NCBI GenBank assembly: GCA_023429785.1
Contig: JAEZDD010000001.1
Span: 31,293-95,292 of the forward strand
Length of the DNA stretch: 64,000 bases
Direction: 5' to 3'
Origin: Bacillota bacterium
Lineage (GTDB): Bacteria > Bacillota > Clostridia > Oscillospirales > Ruminococcaceae
The notes under the pieces: generated by a model
The model's database searches: none
Seen by the model: the letters and a program-made list of their open reading frames with translations, nothing else
Told to the model about the DNA's origin: nothing
Position numbers and translations under genes: made by a program
Shown here: positions 50,032-58,416 of the stretch, one piece after another
How the letters are laid out: each line of letters starts with the position of its first letter
Numbering within the stretch: the first letter of the stretch is position 1

Positions 50032-50595
50032 CTAGAAAATATATGATTCGCCTATGTATTTCAGCTCTTGAACAACACTATTATCCATTATATTTATTGC
50101 AATAATCGCAATTATTATTCCCAGTATCCCACCGACAAGAACGTCAGACGGGAAATGCAGGAATAAGTACATTCTCGAAAAGCCGATAAGAAGCGCCAAT
50201 ACCACCACAATAATGCCCGCAGTCACACTAATATTAAAAATTACTGCCGCCGCCGTGAAGGAAGCGGTCGTATGCCCCGACGGGAAGGAATAGTCGGTCG
50301 GGCTTTTAACTAAAAGCTTAATGTCCTTGCTTAAATCAAACGGACGTTTTCTGTGACAAAGAGGCTTTAAAATCACATTACAAATCAGAGCATTTAAAAA
50401 TATCGCCAGCGCAAAGGTATAAGAATCATTCCTGAATTTCGGAATGAAGAACATAAAAAGACATAAAGCCAGCCAGATAAAACCCCAATCACCAAGCGAA
50501 GTTATAAAAACCATAATTTTGTCCAGCTTATTTGTCCTCATTTTTGACTGAAGAAAATTTAAAAATTTCAGCTCTTTTTCAACTACTCTATCCAT
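50032..50595 (-). CDS. PAP2-family membrane phosphatase (187 aa)
   Basis: Lipid phosphatase of the PAP2 superfamily. The three active-site motifs are present: K-x6-R-P as K-P-L-C-H-R-K-R-P, P-S-G-H, and S-R-M-Y-L-F-L-H-F-P-S-D. Five or six helices. It may dephosphorylate undecaprenyl pyrophosphate or phosphatidic acids. It lies 25 bases after the DUF6483-like gene. Confidence 0.9.
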   Translation of the reverse strand: MDRVVEKELKFLNFLQSKMRTNKLDKIMVFITSLGDWGFIWLALCLFMFFIPKFRNDSYTFALAIFLNALICNVILKPLCHRKRPFDLSKDIKLLVKSPTDYSFPSGHTTASFTAAAVIFNISVTAGIIVVVLALLIGFSRMYLFLHFPSDVLVGGILGIIIAIIAINIMDNSVVQELKYIGESYIF

Positions 50596-50620
50596 TTGTT
50601 CCTCACTTGTTTTATTAATA

Positions 50621-50998
50621 TTATATTTCAGCTAGGCCCTCAAAATGCCCATACTTGCTGACTTGCTTCATTCCCTCAAGAATTTCCTCCCTTGAAAAAT
50701 CGCATTCCTCAAGTCGTTCATCGCTTAGCTTTGACAGCTCATCATAAAATCCCAAAGCCACCATTATCAACATTTCTGAATAGTATGAGTCCATTTCGTC
50801 GAATAATATATTCTCTGCTTCATTGATTTTCCCGTCTGCCAATAGGTTGGTCAGCTTATATTTTAAAAGCCCCTCACGCAAAACATTCCCCTCGTCATCA
50901 ATGAAGTCGAATTCGTCAGCTTTTTTCTGGAATAAAATCCTAGCCAAAAATCTTGAGAGATTTTCAATCTCACGCATTATGAAATCATCTTGAAACAT
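50621..50998 (-). CDS. DUF6483-like protein (125 aa)
   Basis: Helical protein starting M-F-Q-D-D-F-I-M-R-E-I-E-N-L-S-R-F-L-A-R, a pattern I associate with DUF6483 of Clostridia. Acidic, no membrane segment. Function unknown. Likely co-transcribed with the PAP2 gene. Confidence 0.7.
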   Translation of the reverse strand: MFQDDFIMREIENLSRFLARILFQKKADEFDFIDDEGNVLREGLLKYKLTNLLADGKINEAENILFDEMDSYYSEMLIMVALGFYDELSKLSDERLEECDFSREEILEGMKQVSKYGHFEGLAEI

Positions 50999-51262
50999 TT
51001 TAAACTCCTTTGTAAAGTATTGTATTTATTATACTACAATAATATAATTACTACAAGCTTTGACAGGAGTAACACATAATTATTAAAATATACAACGTTT
51101 TTGTAAAAAGGATTAGTAGTTTAAGAAAAATCTAATTTAACACATTTGCCGATTGAATTATTTTAATTTCAATGCTAAAATATAAGCGGCAAAAAGTTTT
51201 CACGCTGCGCTTTTTCGCCGAAACTCAATAATGTTACTATAAAATATGCGGGGATTGATTCA

Positions 51263-52390
51263 ATGGTATTCAAAAGTGCTCAGGTTTTTATTGATAAGAA
51301 TTTTTGCTATGCTGATGTCGAGGTTAAAAACGGAGTTATCATAAATATTTCTGACAAGATTTCATCGGACGATTTCATTGACCTGACCGGAAAAATGCTT
51401 CTCCCCGGTCTTGTCGATATACATACGCATGGGTGTCTGGGATTTGATTTTTGTACGGCTGATACGTCAGATATATCAAAAATGACGGATTTTTATTTAA
51501 GCCATGGGGTCACCTCAATTCTTGCAACAATAATAACCTGCAAGGAGGAGCGGCTGAAAGCCTCAGTTTCAACGATAAATAAATGTATCTCCGACGACTC
51601 CTTCCCCTCAATAATTCGCGGAATCAATCTCGAGGGTCCTTTTTTTAGTCATGATAAAAAGGGCGCTCACGACCCGCGATACCTCCGCCCTCTCGATGAT
51701 GCTTTATTGAGAGAGCTGGATTCTCTTTCCGGTAATAATATCAGATTGCTGGATATTGACCCTATGCTTGAAGGCTCAATCCCTTTTATCAAAAAGCACA
51801 GCAAGACGAGGACAATTTCTCTCGCGCATACAAGCTGTGACTATGAGCTGGCGTGGGAAGCTATTAAGGCGGGCGCCAGCCATATTTCTCATCTTTTTAA
51901 TGCGATGAACGGGATTCATCATAGAGAACCGGGGCTGATTGGTGCTTTTTGGGACAATGATGTATACGGCGAGCTTATTTGTGACGGATTTCATATTCAT
52001 CCATCTGTGATAAGGCTTATGTTTAAATCAAATGCTGAAAAAATCATTCTTATTTCTGACTCAATCAGTGCGGCGGGACTCAGTGACGGCGAGTATTTCA
52101 GCGGTGGTCAGAGGATAACTGTTCACGATAAAAAAGCAACCCTTCAGAATGGCACAATCGCCGGCTCGACTATTTCCCTTTATGACGGGCTGAAAAATGC
52201 AATCGCCTATGGTATCCCCCCTGAGCAGGCAACCCTCAGCGCAACCATTTCCCCCGCTAAATCAGTGGGAATTGATAAGCTCGTGGGCAGTATTGAAGTC
52301 GGAAAGCGCGCCGACCTTCTCGTCACTGATCAAAATTTCGAGCTGTTAAGCGTTTTTGTTGGCGGAGCTGAATATAAGAAAAATCAATAA
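51263..52390 (+). CDS. nagA: N-acetylglucosamine-6-phosphate deacetylase (375 aa)
   Basis: Removes acetyl from GlcNAc-6-P in amino-sugar and cell-wall recycling. Amidohydrolase motifs are D-I-H-T-H-G, E-G-P-F, L-A-H-T, H-L-F-N-A-M, and the catalytic Asp in I-S-D-S-I-S-A-A-G. nagB is not adjacent. The upstream 260 bases (50999-51262) are AT-rich with a GGCAAAAAG..CTTTTT-C-GCC hairpin near 51184-51223 that could regulate the gene. Confidence 0.94.
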   Translation: MVFKSAQVFIDKNFCYADVEVKNGVIINISDKISSDDFIDLTGKMLLPGLVDIHTHGCLGFDFCTADTSDISKMTDFYLSHGVTSILATIITCKEERLKASVSTINKCISDDSFPSIIRGINLEGPFFSHDKKGAHDPRYLRPLDDALLRELDSLSGNNIRLLDIDPMLEGSIPFIKKHSKTRTISLAHTSCDYELAWEAIKAGASHISHLFNAMNGIHHREPGLIGAFWDNDVYGELICDGFHIHPSVIRLMFKSNAEKIILISDSISAAGLSDGEYFSGGQRITVHDKKATLQNGTIAGSTISLYDGLKNAIAYGIPPEQATLSATISPAKSVGIDKLVGSIEVGKRADLLVTDQNFELLSVFVGGAEYKKNQ

Positions 52391-52395
52391 AAAAA

Positions 52396-52430
52396 CCCTC
52401 CTGATTGAATGGTCAGGAGGGCAAAATTTT
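52396..52430. terminator. Bidirectional terminator between nagA and the ABC operon
   Basis: CCCTCCTGA/TCAGGAGGG stem; the minus-strand side has the longer T run. Confidence 0.88.
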
Positions 52431-52437
52431 AATAAAA

Positions 52438-53985
52438 TTACTTAATATCTCTTCTGTTGAAGCTATCGTATCCGATATAGCCCAGGCATATCACAAAAAC
52501 AATTATATACACAACAGAGAATGTGAGCGATGGGGTGTATGAGCCTGACGCGGTTGCCGCAACCTGAGCTAAATCTGTCGAAGGGAATATTTTTTCTTTA
52601 AGCGAGAAGTTGCTGAACGGGATGAATTTAACCCACTCACCACTGGCAAACTGATACACTATTGCGAGTACTATGCTTTCGCAGAAGTATAATCCGATTG
52701 AAAGTCCCACGGCGAGGGCAGTATTTCTTGTCACTGTTGATATAATTAAAGCAAAAAGCATATATATAAATATTTTTATTGAGTTTATGAATACAACTGC
52801 TAATTGATATAGATAATAGTTAATTTCATATACGTTACCGTTTGTTGCGGTGACGAAAGGTTTAACCACGTGCTCACCAAACATAATCTGATTTGTCAAT
52901 ACTGATATGCCAAAGGTGATGAGAATGGCGGCAACCCCGACGGTGAAAATCGCCAAAATCTTCGCTGTATAAATTTTGTATCTTTTAACAGGGGCAATAA
53001 TCAGCGACTTAATTGAGCCCGTCGATATTTCAGACGAAATCGTCCCCCCGGCTAAAATTATTACAAGAAGCATAACCAGAAATATCCCAATCCCGGATAT
53101 ACCTTCGGCAACAACACTATAGGTTGTGTCAAGTGGCATCCCGCTGATGTCTTTGTTTGAAATCATATTGTTTTCAAGCTTATAGGTTGTTATAGCAGCT
53201 TCATTTTTATATTGAGTTGCTTTGTCAGCGGTGAGCATTATCGGCGTCCCCGATAAATAATCTATACCGTTCAAAAGTGTAAGCCTTAATGAAGTGACTC
53301 TATCAATCATTCCCTCAATACCCGAGCTGATTTGCTTTGAGCCGGGATTATTAAGCATAATTTTTTTTCTTAAATCATTAGCCTCCAGATGAATTTTCTT
53401 CTGACCTTCTGTTAGCGTTGTATCTGAATTAATCGTGTCATTTTTATAATTGTAATAAGCGTTAAAATCCTTATTATCGATTATGGACATAAGGGTTGTG
53501 GCAGCTTTTTCGCAGGTCTCAATTTGCTTCTTCTGAACGTCAGTCAGGCTTTCTGCCGGTATTTTTTTAAGCTCTGAAAGAGTTGTATCGTTTTGTGCAA
53601 TTGCGGACAATGTTTTACTCAAATATGTGTCTTCGTATAGATTAATTCCCTTTTGAGAAGCCAGCTCATTAATTTTTATTTGATTTTCTATATCTGTAAT
53701 CTGAAATTCTATATTTGGCTTGTCTTCCTCTTTGGCTGACGCCAGCTTTTGCTTTAGCCCATCAAGGTCGCTTTTTAGCTGACTTAAATTTTTGTCAGAA
53801 TTATCCTTTTGGTATGAGCTTGTATCAAGCTGACCACTTTGATTTTCTATCATGCTTAATGAGAATTTCATTAATGCGCCATACCCGAGCGTCAGAACAA
53901 CAATAAGTATTAAAATGACTAAAATGCTGACCTTCTTAATTATCTTCGTGATTTCATTTAGAAATAAAGAATAAATCTTACTCAA
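52438..53985 (-). CDS. ABC-2-type transporter permease with large extracytoplasmic region (about 515 aa)
   Basis: One N-terminal helix, then a large soluble region (about residues 45-285) with a coiled-coil-like segment, then five or six helices at the C-terminus: the ABC-2 permease layout. The start is uncertain: the frame opens with GTG at 54000 inside the end of the ATPase gene; the TTG at 53985, six bases after GGGGGTG, fits a ribosome site better. The gene overlaps the ATPase gene by a few bases. Substrate unknown, perhaps a peptide antibiotic or lipid. Confidence 0.8.
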   Translation of the reverse strand: MSKIYSLFLNEITKIIKKVSILVILILIVVLTLGYGALMKFSLSMIENQSGQLDTSSYQKDNSDKNLSQLKSDLDGLKQKLASAKEEDKPNIEFQITDIENQIKINELASQKGINLYEDTYLSKTLSAIAQNDTTLSELKKIPAESLTDVQKKQIETCEKAATTLMSIIDNKDFNAYYNYKNDTINSDTTLTEGQKKIHLEANDLRKKIMLNNPGSKQISSGIEGMIDRVTSLRLTLLNGIDYLSGTPIMLTADKATQYKNEAAITTYKLENNMISNKDISGMPLDTTYSVVAEGISGIGIFLVMLLVIILAGGTISSEISTGSIKSLIIAPVKRYKIYTAKILAIFTVGVAAILITFGISVLTNQIMFGEHVVKPFVTATNGNVYEINYYLYQLAVVFINSIKIFIYMLFALIISTVTRNTALAVGLSIGLYFCESIVLAIVYQFASGEWVKFIPFSNFSLKEKIFPSTDLAQVAATASGSYTPSLTFSVVYIIVFVICLGYIGYDSFNRRDIK

Positions 53986-54904
53986 TTTCAACACCCCCAC
54001 CAGTCATATTCATAAATGCTTGTTCAAGTGAAATTTCGGTCTTTTTGATTTCCATAATAGCAACCATATTTGAGGCGAGAAGCATATTAACCTGTGGAAC
54101 TTCATCCTCGGGGATTTCAAGCTGAATGAAATTAATATTAACGTCCTTGATTTTGTCGGAATATTTTTCTTTGAGTATTTCATAAGCGACATCAGCCTGT
54201 TTTGTGAAAAACTTAAACGAAACCTCGCCCATAGCCTGGTCAAGAAGCTCCTTAATAGGCTTGACGCCAAGTACTCTCCCTTTATCAATGATAGCAACCC
54301 TGTCGCACATTAATTGCATTTCCGATAATAGATGACTTGAAACCAAAACGGCGACATTCTCCTCATGGGCGAGCTTCGTCACAATATCCCTAAGCTCTCT
54401 TATCCCCGCCGGGTCAAGTCCATTTGTTGGCTCGTCCAATATGAGAACCTTCGGTCTGTGAAGAATAGCTTGGGCAAGACCGACACGCTGCTTCATGCCG
54501 AGTGAATATTTTTTCACCTTTGTATTAATCCTGTTTTGCATCCCCACTAGGCTGACAACCTCGTCAATTCTCTCCTTAGTTACCCCTTTATGAAGCCTTG
54601 CATACATCTGAAGATTCGTTTTCCCGCTTAAATCCTTATACATTTCAGGGTTTTCAACTATACCGCCGAGATTTGACATTGCATCCTCATAATTCTTTTT
54701 TAAGCTAAGCCCGTTAATTGATATTTCGCCGCTGTCAGCACGAAGAAAGCCCATTACGATTTTTATTGTGGTGGTTTTTCCGGCGCCGTTTGGCCCTAAA
54801 AACCCGAAAACCTCACCTGGGAACAGCTCAATCGAAACATTATCAAGTATTTTTTTCTTCCCAAAATACTTGGTCAGATTATTTATTTTTAAAATAGCTT
54901 CCAT
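53978..54904 (-). CDS. ABC transporter ATP-binding protein (308 aa)
   Basis: Walker A G-P-N-G-A-G-K-T-T, signature S-L-G-M-K-Q-R, Walker B V-L-I-L-D-E-P-T-N-G-L-D-P, then the switch His in S-S-H-L-L-S-E. The C-terminal extension after about residue 215 is like CcmA/BcrA-type exporters. It partners with the permease downstream. AAGGAGGGG precedes the ATG. Confidence 0.93.
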   Translation of the reverse strand: MEAILKINNLTKYFGKKKILDNVSIELFPGEVFGFLGPNGAGKTTTIKIVMGFLRADSGEISINGLSLKKNYEDAMSNLGGIVENPEMYKDLSGKTNLQMYARLHKGVTKERIDEVVSLVGMQNRINTKVKKYSLGMKQRVGLAQAILHRPKVLILDEPTNGLDPAGIRELRDIVTKLAHEENVAVLVSSHLLSEMQLMCDRVAIIDKGRVLGVKPIKELLDQAMGEVSFKFFTKQADVAYEILKEKYSDKIKDVNINFIQLEIPEDEVPQVNMLLASNMVAIMEIKKTEISLEQAFMNMTGGGVEIE

Positions 54905-54916
54905 TTTTACCCCTCC

Positions 54917-55510
54917 TTATTTATATTTATTTCTCATGGATGGTTCCTCAGTATATTTATTCGTATACCTTTGAATATCTGAATAGACAACCTTCCACTT
55001 CCCATCGACTTTTTGAAGAGAAATTTTATCTTCAGTCTGATTTAAAAGCTTATCACTTTTCCCCGTCATAATCGAATATCCATCATAGACAGTATCTGAA
55101 ACAAATGTGACAGAAACAGAATTGTCGATGAATTCAAACTTTTTATATGAATTTATTGATTTGCTAAAGTTGTGTACCAGCTTAATACCTTTGCTCTGAT
55201 TAATTAAATCCTCCTTTAAAAGCGCGGTGCTGCCTTTAAAATCTGAGGGATAAAATGCCCCCACATCTGCTTCCATCTGACTGAGGTATGTATCAAGCTC
55301 AGCCTGTGAGATTTTTGAATCAATATCACGGTATTTTTCTGGAAGCATTGAATACTTGACTTGTGCTGAAACATATTTTTCACAAATGTCCTTGATTTCT
55401 GGAATTTGTGCCTGCTGATAAAAGTAATTCACCACCAGATAAATTGCTACCGCAATAATTACCGCCACGGTCAATAATATGCCACGATTAATTTTTGAAA
55501 ATACTCTCAT
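54917..55510 (-). CDS. Membrane-anchored protein of the ABC operon (197 aa)
   Basis: One N-terminal helix (residues about 10-30) and an extracytoplasmic domain of about 165 residues with alternating beta segments near the end. No family recognised. It is the first gene of the operon, 12 bases before the ATPase gene, and may bind the transported substrate. Confidence 0.65.
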   Translation of the reverse strand: MRVFSKINRGILLTVAVIIAVAIYLVVNYFYQQAQIPEIKDICEKYVSAQVKYSMLPEKYRDIDSKISQAELDTYLSQMEADVGAFYPSDFKGSTALLKEDLINQSKGIKLVHNFSKSINSYKKFEFIDNSVSVTFVSDTVYDGYSIMTGKSDKLLNQTEDKISLQKVDGKWKVVYSDIQRYTNKYTEEPSMRNKYK

Positions 55511-55663
55511 AATTATTACCCTTTCCTTAGTCCTTTTAAGCTTTTTGTCAATAATACTCCCGCCGTTTTATGTGCAACAGCCAAAAAGCATTGACATTCC
55601 CCGTTGCATTTTATTTTAATATTGTACCATAATTAGTAAAATTATTCAACCACATTTTTCTTT

Positions 55664-55701
55664 TTTAAAAAAACAGGGGCGGCTTTCACCACTCCTGTTT
55701 T
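55664..55701 (-). terminator. Terminator after the glycosyltransferase gene
   Basis: AAACAGG..CCTGTTT imperfect stem with a seven-base T run on the minus strand. Confidence 0.7.
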
Positions 55702-55707
55702 TATTTT

Positions 55708-56844
55708 TTATTCTGGATAATATCTCTCGAGCCAGCTCAGCTCACTTCTTTCTTCGTTCGCCTCATACCAGCCTATATTGTGAAGCTTGTGAACCCTCTG
55801 GAAATACTCCTCATACATCTTCCCCACACGCTCCATTGAATAGTTTTTTTCCGCCCATTCACGACATTTAAAGGGGCTGATTTTATCTATATTATTGACA
55901 GCCCAGCAAAACTCCTCAAAAACTCTGCACCGATATCCCGTCACTCCGTGAATTACTGTTTCAGGGAAGGCGCCCCAGTCCGTTGTTATTACCGGGGTCC
56001 CGCAAAGCTGTGCCTCAACATTAACTCCCCCGAACGGCTCAAGATAATATGTCGGCATGAGGACTGCCTTCGCGTTCCCCATCAGCTCTGCCCTTTCCTC
56101 AGGTCCGACTGCCGGACGATAGTTTATATGCTTTTCATTTTTTAAAAAAACACGCTCATCCGGATTATCGAGGCTCCCCTGCCCTACTATGTATAGCTCA
56201 TGTCCGGTCGCTTTAGCCACATCAGATGCAAGCTGAACCCCTTTTCTGCTTATTATCCGCCCGAAATAAAGGAGATAATCCTTCTTTTTTTCTTGAAACG
56301 GAAAGGCCTCAATTTCGAAATAATTCGGGATGACAGCATCATACCAGCACCCATCGTTGATATTATTAAGCCCGTATATAAAATGCATCCATGCGTAGGA
56401 TTCGAATATTCGATACTGTGAAAAAACCCCGTAATATCCTATCCCTGATTCAACCGTCAAAAGGTCAACTGCGTCTGATATATATTTTTGATAGCCTCCC
56501 ATCGGGCATAGCAGAATATCGTCACTTTGCTTTCGCTCATTGATTGCATTTATTGCGTTGCTGCAAAAAATTTTATGTGCCGCATCATCCTGATTTTCCT
56601 TAAAAAATGATGTTGACCTGTCATACTCGCCATAATTTTCCTTTAAAACCTCCTGTGTTGATACTTCTATAAATTCATCGCAGTCCACCTCTGAGCCTTC
56701 AACCCCATAGAAATAGACGGTATGCCCATACTGCTTTATCATTTTTGCCAGCTTGATTATTTTCTGAGTGAATGCACAGGATGAATTTCGCTTATGTGTT
56801 TCAAGATGAGCTAGCCCTAATAAATGAAATCTTAATTTCGCCAT
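55708..56844 (-). CDS. Glycosyltransferase, GT4-like (378 aa)
   Basis: GT-B-fold enzyme: the C-terminal half has G-R-I-I-S-R-K-G-V, the donor-binding E-P-F-G-G-V-N-V-E-A (E-x7-E type motif), and G-T-P-V-I-T-T. The N-terminal half has H-L-E-T-H near the start. It transfers a sugar from a nucleotide donor to an unknown acceptor. It lies next to the collagen-like protein, whose Thr-rich repeats could be glycosylated by it; in Bacillus and Clostridioides, BclA repeats are O-glycosylated. The link is inference. Confidence 0.85.
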   Translation of the reverse strand: MAKLRFHLLGLAHLETHKRNSSCAFTQKIIKLAKMIKQYGHTVYFYGVEGSEVDCDEFIEVSTQEVLKENYGEYDRSTSFFKENQDDAAHKIFCSNAINAINERKQSDDILLCPMGGYQKYISDAVDLLTVESGIGYYGVFSQYRIFESYAWMHFIYGLNNINDGCWYDAVIPNYFEIEAFPFQEKKKDYLLYFGRIISRKGVQLASDVAKATGHELYIVGQGSLDNPDERVFLKNEKHINYRPAVGPEERAELMGNAKAVLMPTYYLEPFGGVNVEAQLCGTPVITTDWGAFPETVIHGVTGYRCRVFEEFCWAVNNIDKISPFKCREWAEKNYSMERVGKMYEEYFQRVHKLHNIGWYEANEERSELSWLERYYPE

Positions 56845-56883
56845 TTCTGTCTCTCCTTTGTTAATATAGAATTTTTGATGATA

Positions 56884-56916
56884 ATAAAATACCCTTTGCA
56901 GGGGAGCAAAAGGTAT
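56884..56916 (-). terminator. Terminator after the collagen-like gene
   Basis: ATACC(C)TTTGC / GCAAA-AGGTAT hairpin, T-rich tail on the minus strand. Confidence 0.65.
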
Positions 56917-56968
56917 TTATTAAACTTTGTATTTAATAAGCTGTGATTTCTTAATGACTGGTAATAGC

Positions 56969-57904
56969 TTATGAAATATATACCGGTGTCAAAGTTACAT
57001 AAGCATTTAATACCCCAGCCGGTAAAACTAAGTTTGTAACTATAACTGATGAGCCTAGTGCGATAGTATCGGCAGCTGCCAGTGTTAGGATTATGCTTCC
57101 TGATACTGAGCCTCCTTCAACATCTTGTAAAAGAAGTCTGGTAAGAACATTTTCTACGCCATCGATATACAAGCTCATAGCTGAACCAGATGTGCTTAAC
57201 GCTGTGTATCCAAACTCAATTAGATACGTTCCTGCATTTGTAACATTAATTGACGTAGGAGAAACAGTTGAGTTTTTAAATGCTGTTGGGTTATTGAAAG
57301 CGACAAAAGTACCAACTGTTGTTATCGTTTGAGTTGCTGTATTTAATAATTGTGCAACTGCCAAGGTTGATGTCAATGTCGGGCCTGTTGGTCCTGTTAA
57401 GCCCGTTGCGCCAGATGGACCTGTTAAGCCTGTTGCGCCAGATGCGCCTGTTAGCCCTGTTGCGCCAGATGGCCCTGTTAAGCCTGTTGCACCGCTTGGT
57501 CCTGTTAGCCCTGTTGCGCCACTCGGTCCTATTACGCCTGTTGCGCCAGATGGGCCTGTCAAGCCTGTTGGTCCGGTTGGACCTGTGTCGCCTGTTGGTC
57601 CGGTCAAGCCTGTTGCGCCGCTTGGTCCTGTTAGCCCTGTAGCGCCACTTGGACCTGTCAAGCCTGTTGGTCCTGTTGGCCCGGTTGGGCCGGTAGCCCC
57701 GGTTGGTCCTGTCGGGCCTGTCGGGCCTGTTGCGCCTGTCATGCCTGTTGCGCCAGATGGTCCTCTGAGACCTGTTGCTCCGCTTGGTCCTGTCTGTCCT
57801 GTTGCGCCACTTGGTCCTGTTGCTCCGGTTGCGCCACTCGGTCCGATACACCAATTACAACAATCATTCATACAGCCATTTCTATAAATATTTGAATCGT
57901 GCAT
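56969..57904 (-). CDS. BclA-like collagen-repeat surface/exosporium protein (311 aa)
   Basis: Residues 1-20 form a Cys-containing leader (N-G-C-M-N-D-C-C-N-W-C). Residues 21-176 are 52 uninterrupted G-X-Y triplets rich in G-A-T, G-P-S, G-L-T and G-P-T. Residues 177-311 form a beta-rich C-terminal domain like the BclA trimer head. In Bacillus and Clostridioides such proteins form exosporium hair-like filaments. The Thr-rich repeats are likely O-glycosylated. A sigma-K-like promoter and AGGAGG-type site lie upstream. The four leader cysteines suggest disulfide anchoring. Confidence 0.88.
   Translation of the reverse strand: MHDSNIYRNGCMNDCCNWCIGPSGATGATGPSGATGQTGPSGATGLRGPSGATGMTGATGPTGPTGPTGATGPTGPTGPTGLTGPSGATGLTGPSGATGLTGPTGDTGPTGPTGLTGPSGATGVIGPSGATGLTGPSGATGLTGPSGATGLTGASGATGLTGPSGATGLTGPTGPTLTSTLAVAQLLNTATQTITTVGTFVAFNNPTAFKNSTVSPTSINVTNAGTYLIEFGYTALSTSGSAMSLYIDGVENVLTRLLLQDVEGGSVSGSIILTLAAADTIALGSSVIVTNLVLPAGVLNAYVTLTPVYIS
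57377..57844 (-). repeat. Collagen-type coding repeat region
   Basis: Nine-base coding units encoding G-X-Y give 52 tandem triplets with no interruption. The repeated DNA makes this region prone to length change by slippage or recombination, and it creates several spurious open frames on the opposite strand. Confidence 0.9.
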
Positions 57905-57957
57905 ATATATACCTCCATTTTTGATTATTAAGTGCTTTTTTAGTATTTTGCCTGTTA

Positions 57958-57985
57958 TATTATATGGTTAATTTGGTTTTTGGTT
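57958..57985 (-). promoter_or_regulatory. Possible sigma-K-type promoter of the collagen-like gene
   Basis: -10 CATATAATA (57958-57966, minus strand; CATAnnnTA pattern) with AACC as the -35 region (57982-57985). Weak, because the region is AT-rich, but it fits a late mother-cell gene. Confidence 0.4.
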
Positions 57986-58080
57986 ACATCTTTAATGCAT
58001 TTAATACATTTGCTATCGTCGTTTTGCTTGAAGAATTATACTCCTATTTTTCGATTCATAGTGATAATAATTTTGATATC

Positions 58081-58108
58081 ACAACTAAAAAGCCTTCGGC
58101 ATACAATA
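58081..58108 (+). promoter_or_regulatory. Possible sigma-K/sigma-E-type promoter of the Cys-rich peptide
   Basis: -35 ACA (58081-58083), 16-base spacer, -10 CATACAATA (58100-58108). This matches the published mother-cell sigma pattern mACm-16/17-CATAnnnTA well. Confidence 0.5.
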
Positions 58109-58156
58109 TTATTGGATAGTGCTAAGATTACATATCCTAATGAAAGGAGGGGTCTT

Positions 58157-58231
58157 ATGTGCTGTCGTAGAAGTTTTTGTTGCAGATGCTGGTCATGCTG
58201 CTGTTACAGATGCTGCAGATGCTGTAGATAA
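58157..58231 (+). CDS. Cysteine-rich 24-residue peptide
   Basis: A very small gene with a textbook ribosome site (AAAGGAGG, six bases before the ATG) and its own terminator. Of 24 residues, 12 are Cys and 6 Arg, in doublets and one triplet (C-C, C-x-C, C-C-C). No family recognised. It is divergent from the BclA-like gene, and both have sigma-K-like promoters. By analogy with Cys-rich exosporium organisers such as CdeC it could cross-link the spore surface through disulfides or bind metal. The analogy is to composition only; there is no homology claim. Confidence 0.65.
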   Translation: MCCRRSFCCRCWSCCCYRCCRCCR

Positions 58232-58281
58232 CTTAGGTTACACTAATTATTAATAATTCTAGAATGCGAAAATAGAAATTC

Positions 58282-58316
58282 GACCGTCACCTAAAAAGTG
58301 GCGGTCTGTTTTTTTC
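58282..58316 (+). terminator. Terminator of the Cys-rich peptide gene
   Basis: GACCGTCAC-CTAAAAA-GTGGCGGTC hairpin (one G-U pair) and TGTTTTTTTC. Confidence 0.88.
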
Positions 58317-58339
58317 TTAATAGCTGATTATCAGAGTAG

Positions 58340-58368
58340 TTGACATAATAATAAAAAAATGATAAAAT
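58340..58368 (+). promoter_or_regulatory. Promoter of the DNA-repair/lexA operon
   Basis: TTGACA (58340-58345), 17-base spacer, TAAAAT (58363-58368). The -10 lies inside the left arm of a long palindrome. Confidence 0.7.
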
Positions 58369-58405
58369 CTAAATAGGACTTTTGTCTTATTTAGATTTTA
58401 TCATT
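58358..58405. promoter_or_regulatory. 48-base near-perfect palindrome over the repair-operon start
   Basis: Arms of 22 bases (58358-58379 and 58384-58405) with one mismatch and a TTTT centre. It covers the -10, the predicted transcription start and the bases up to the ribosome site GAGGTGAG. It could be an operator for a dimeric or tetrameric repressor or an mRNA-hairpin element. Confidence 0.7.
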
Positions 58406-58416
58406 GAGGTGAGAAA

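Noticed and set aside
51184..51223. Third copy of the duplicated leader before nagA
   Set aside because: It has superficially similar G-C-C-G-A-A and TTTT stretches, but the stems and order do not match the two true copies.
57377..57844. Possible CRISPR or tandem satellite array
   Set aside because: Repeats are nine-base coding units in phase with the protein; no spacers of 30-40 bases.
57291..57887. Several open frames opposite and within the collagen-like gene, including proline-rich and arginine/asparagine-rich ones
   Set aside because: They are shadows of the nine-base G-X-Y repeat and lack ribosome sites; the minus-strand frame with 52 G-X-Y triplets and a BclA-type head is the real gene.
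58340..58416. LexA box of the GAAC-N4-GTTC type upstream of the repair operon
   Set aside because: No such motif was found on either strand in the promoter region; only the long AT-rich palindrome is present.
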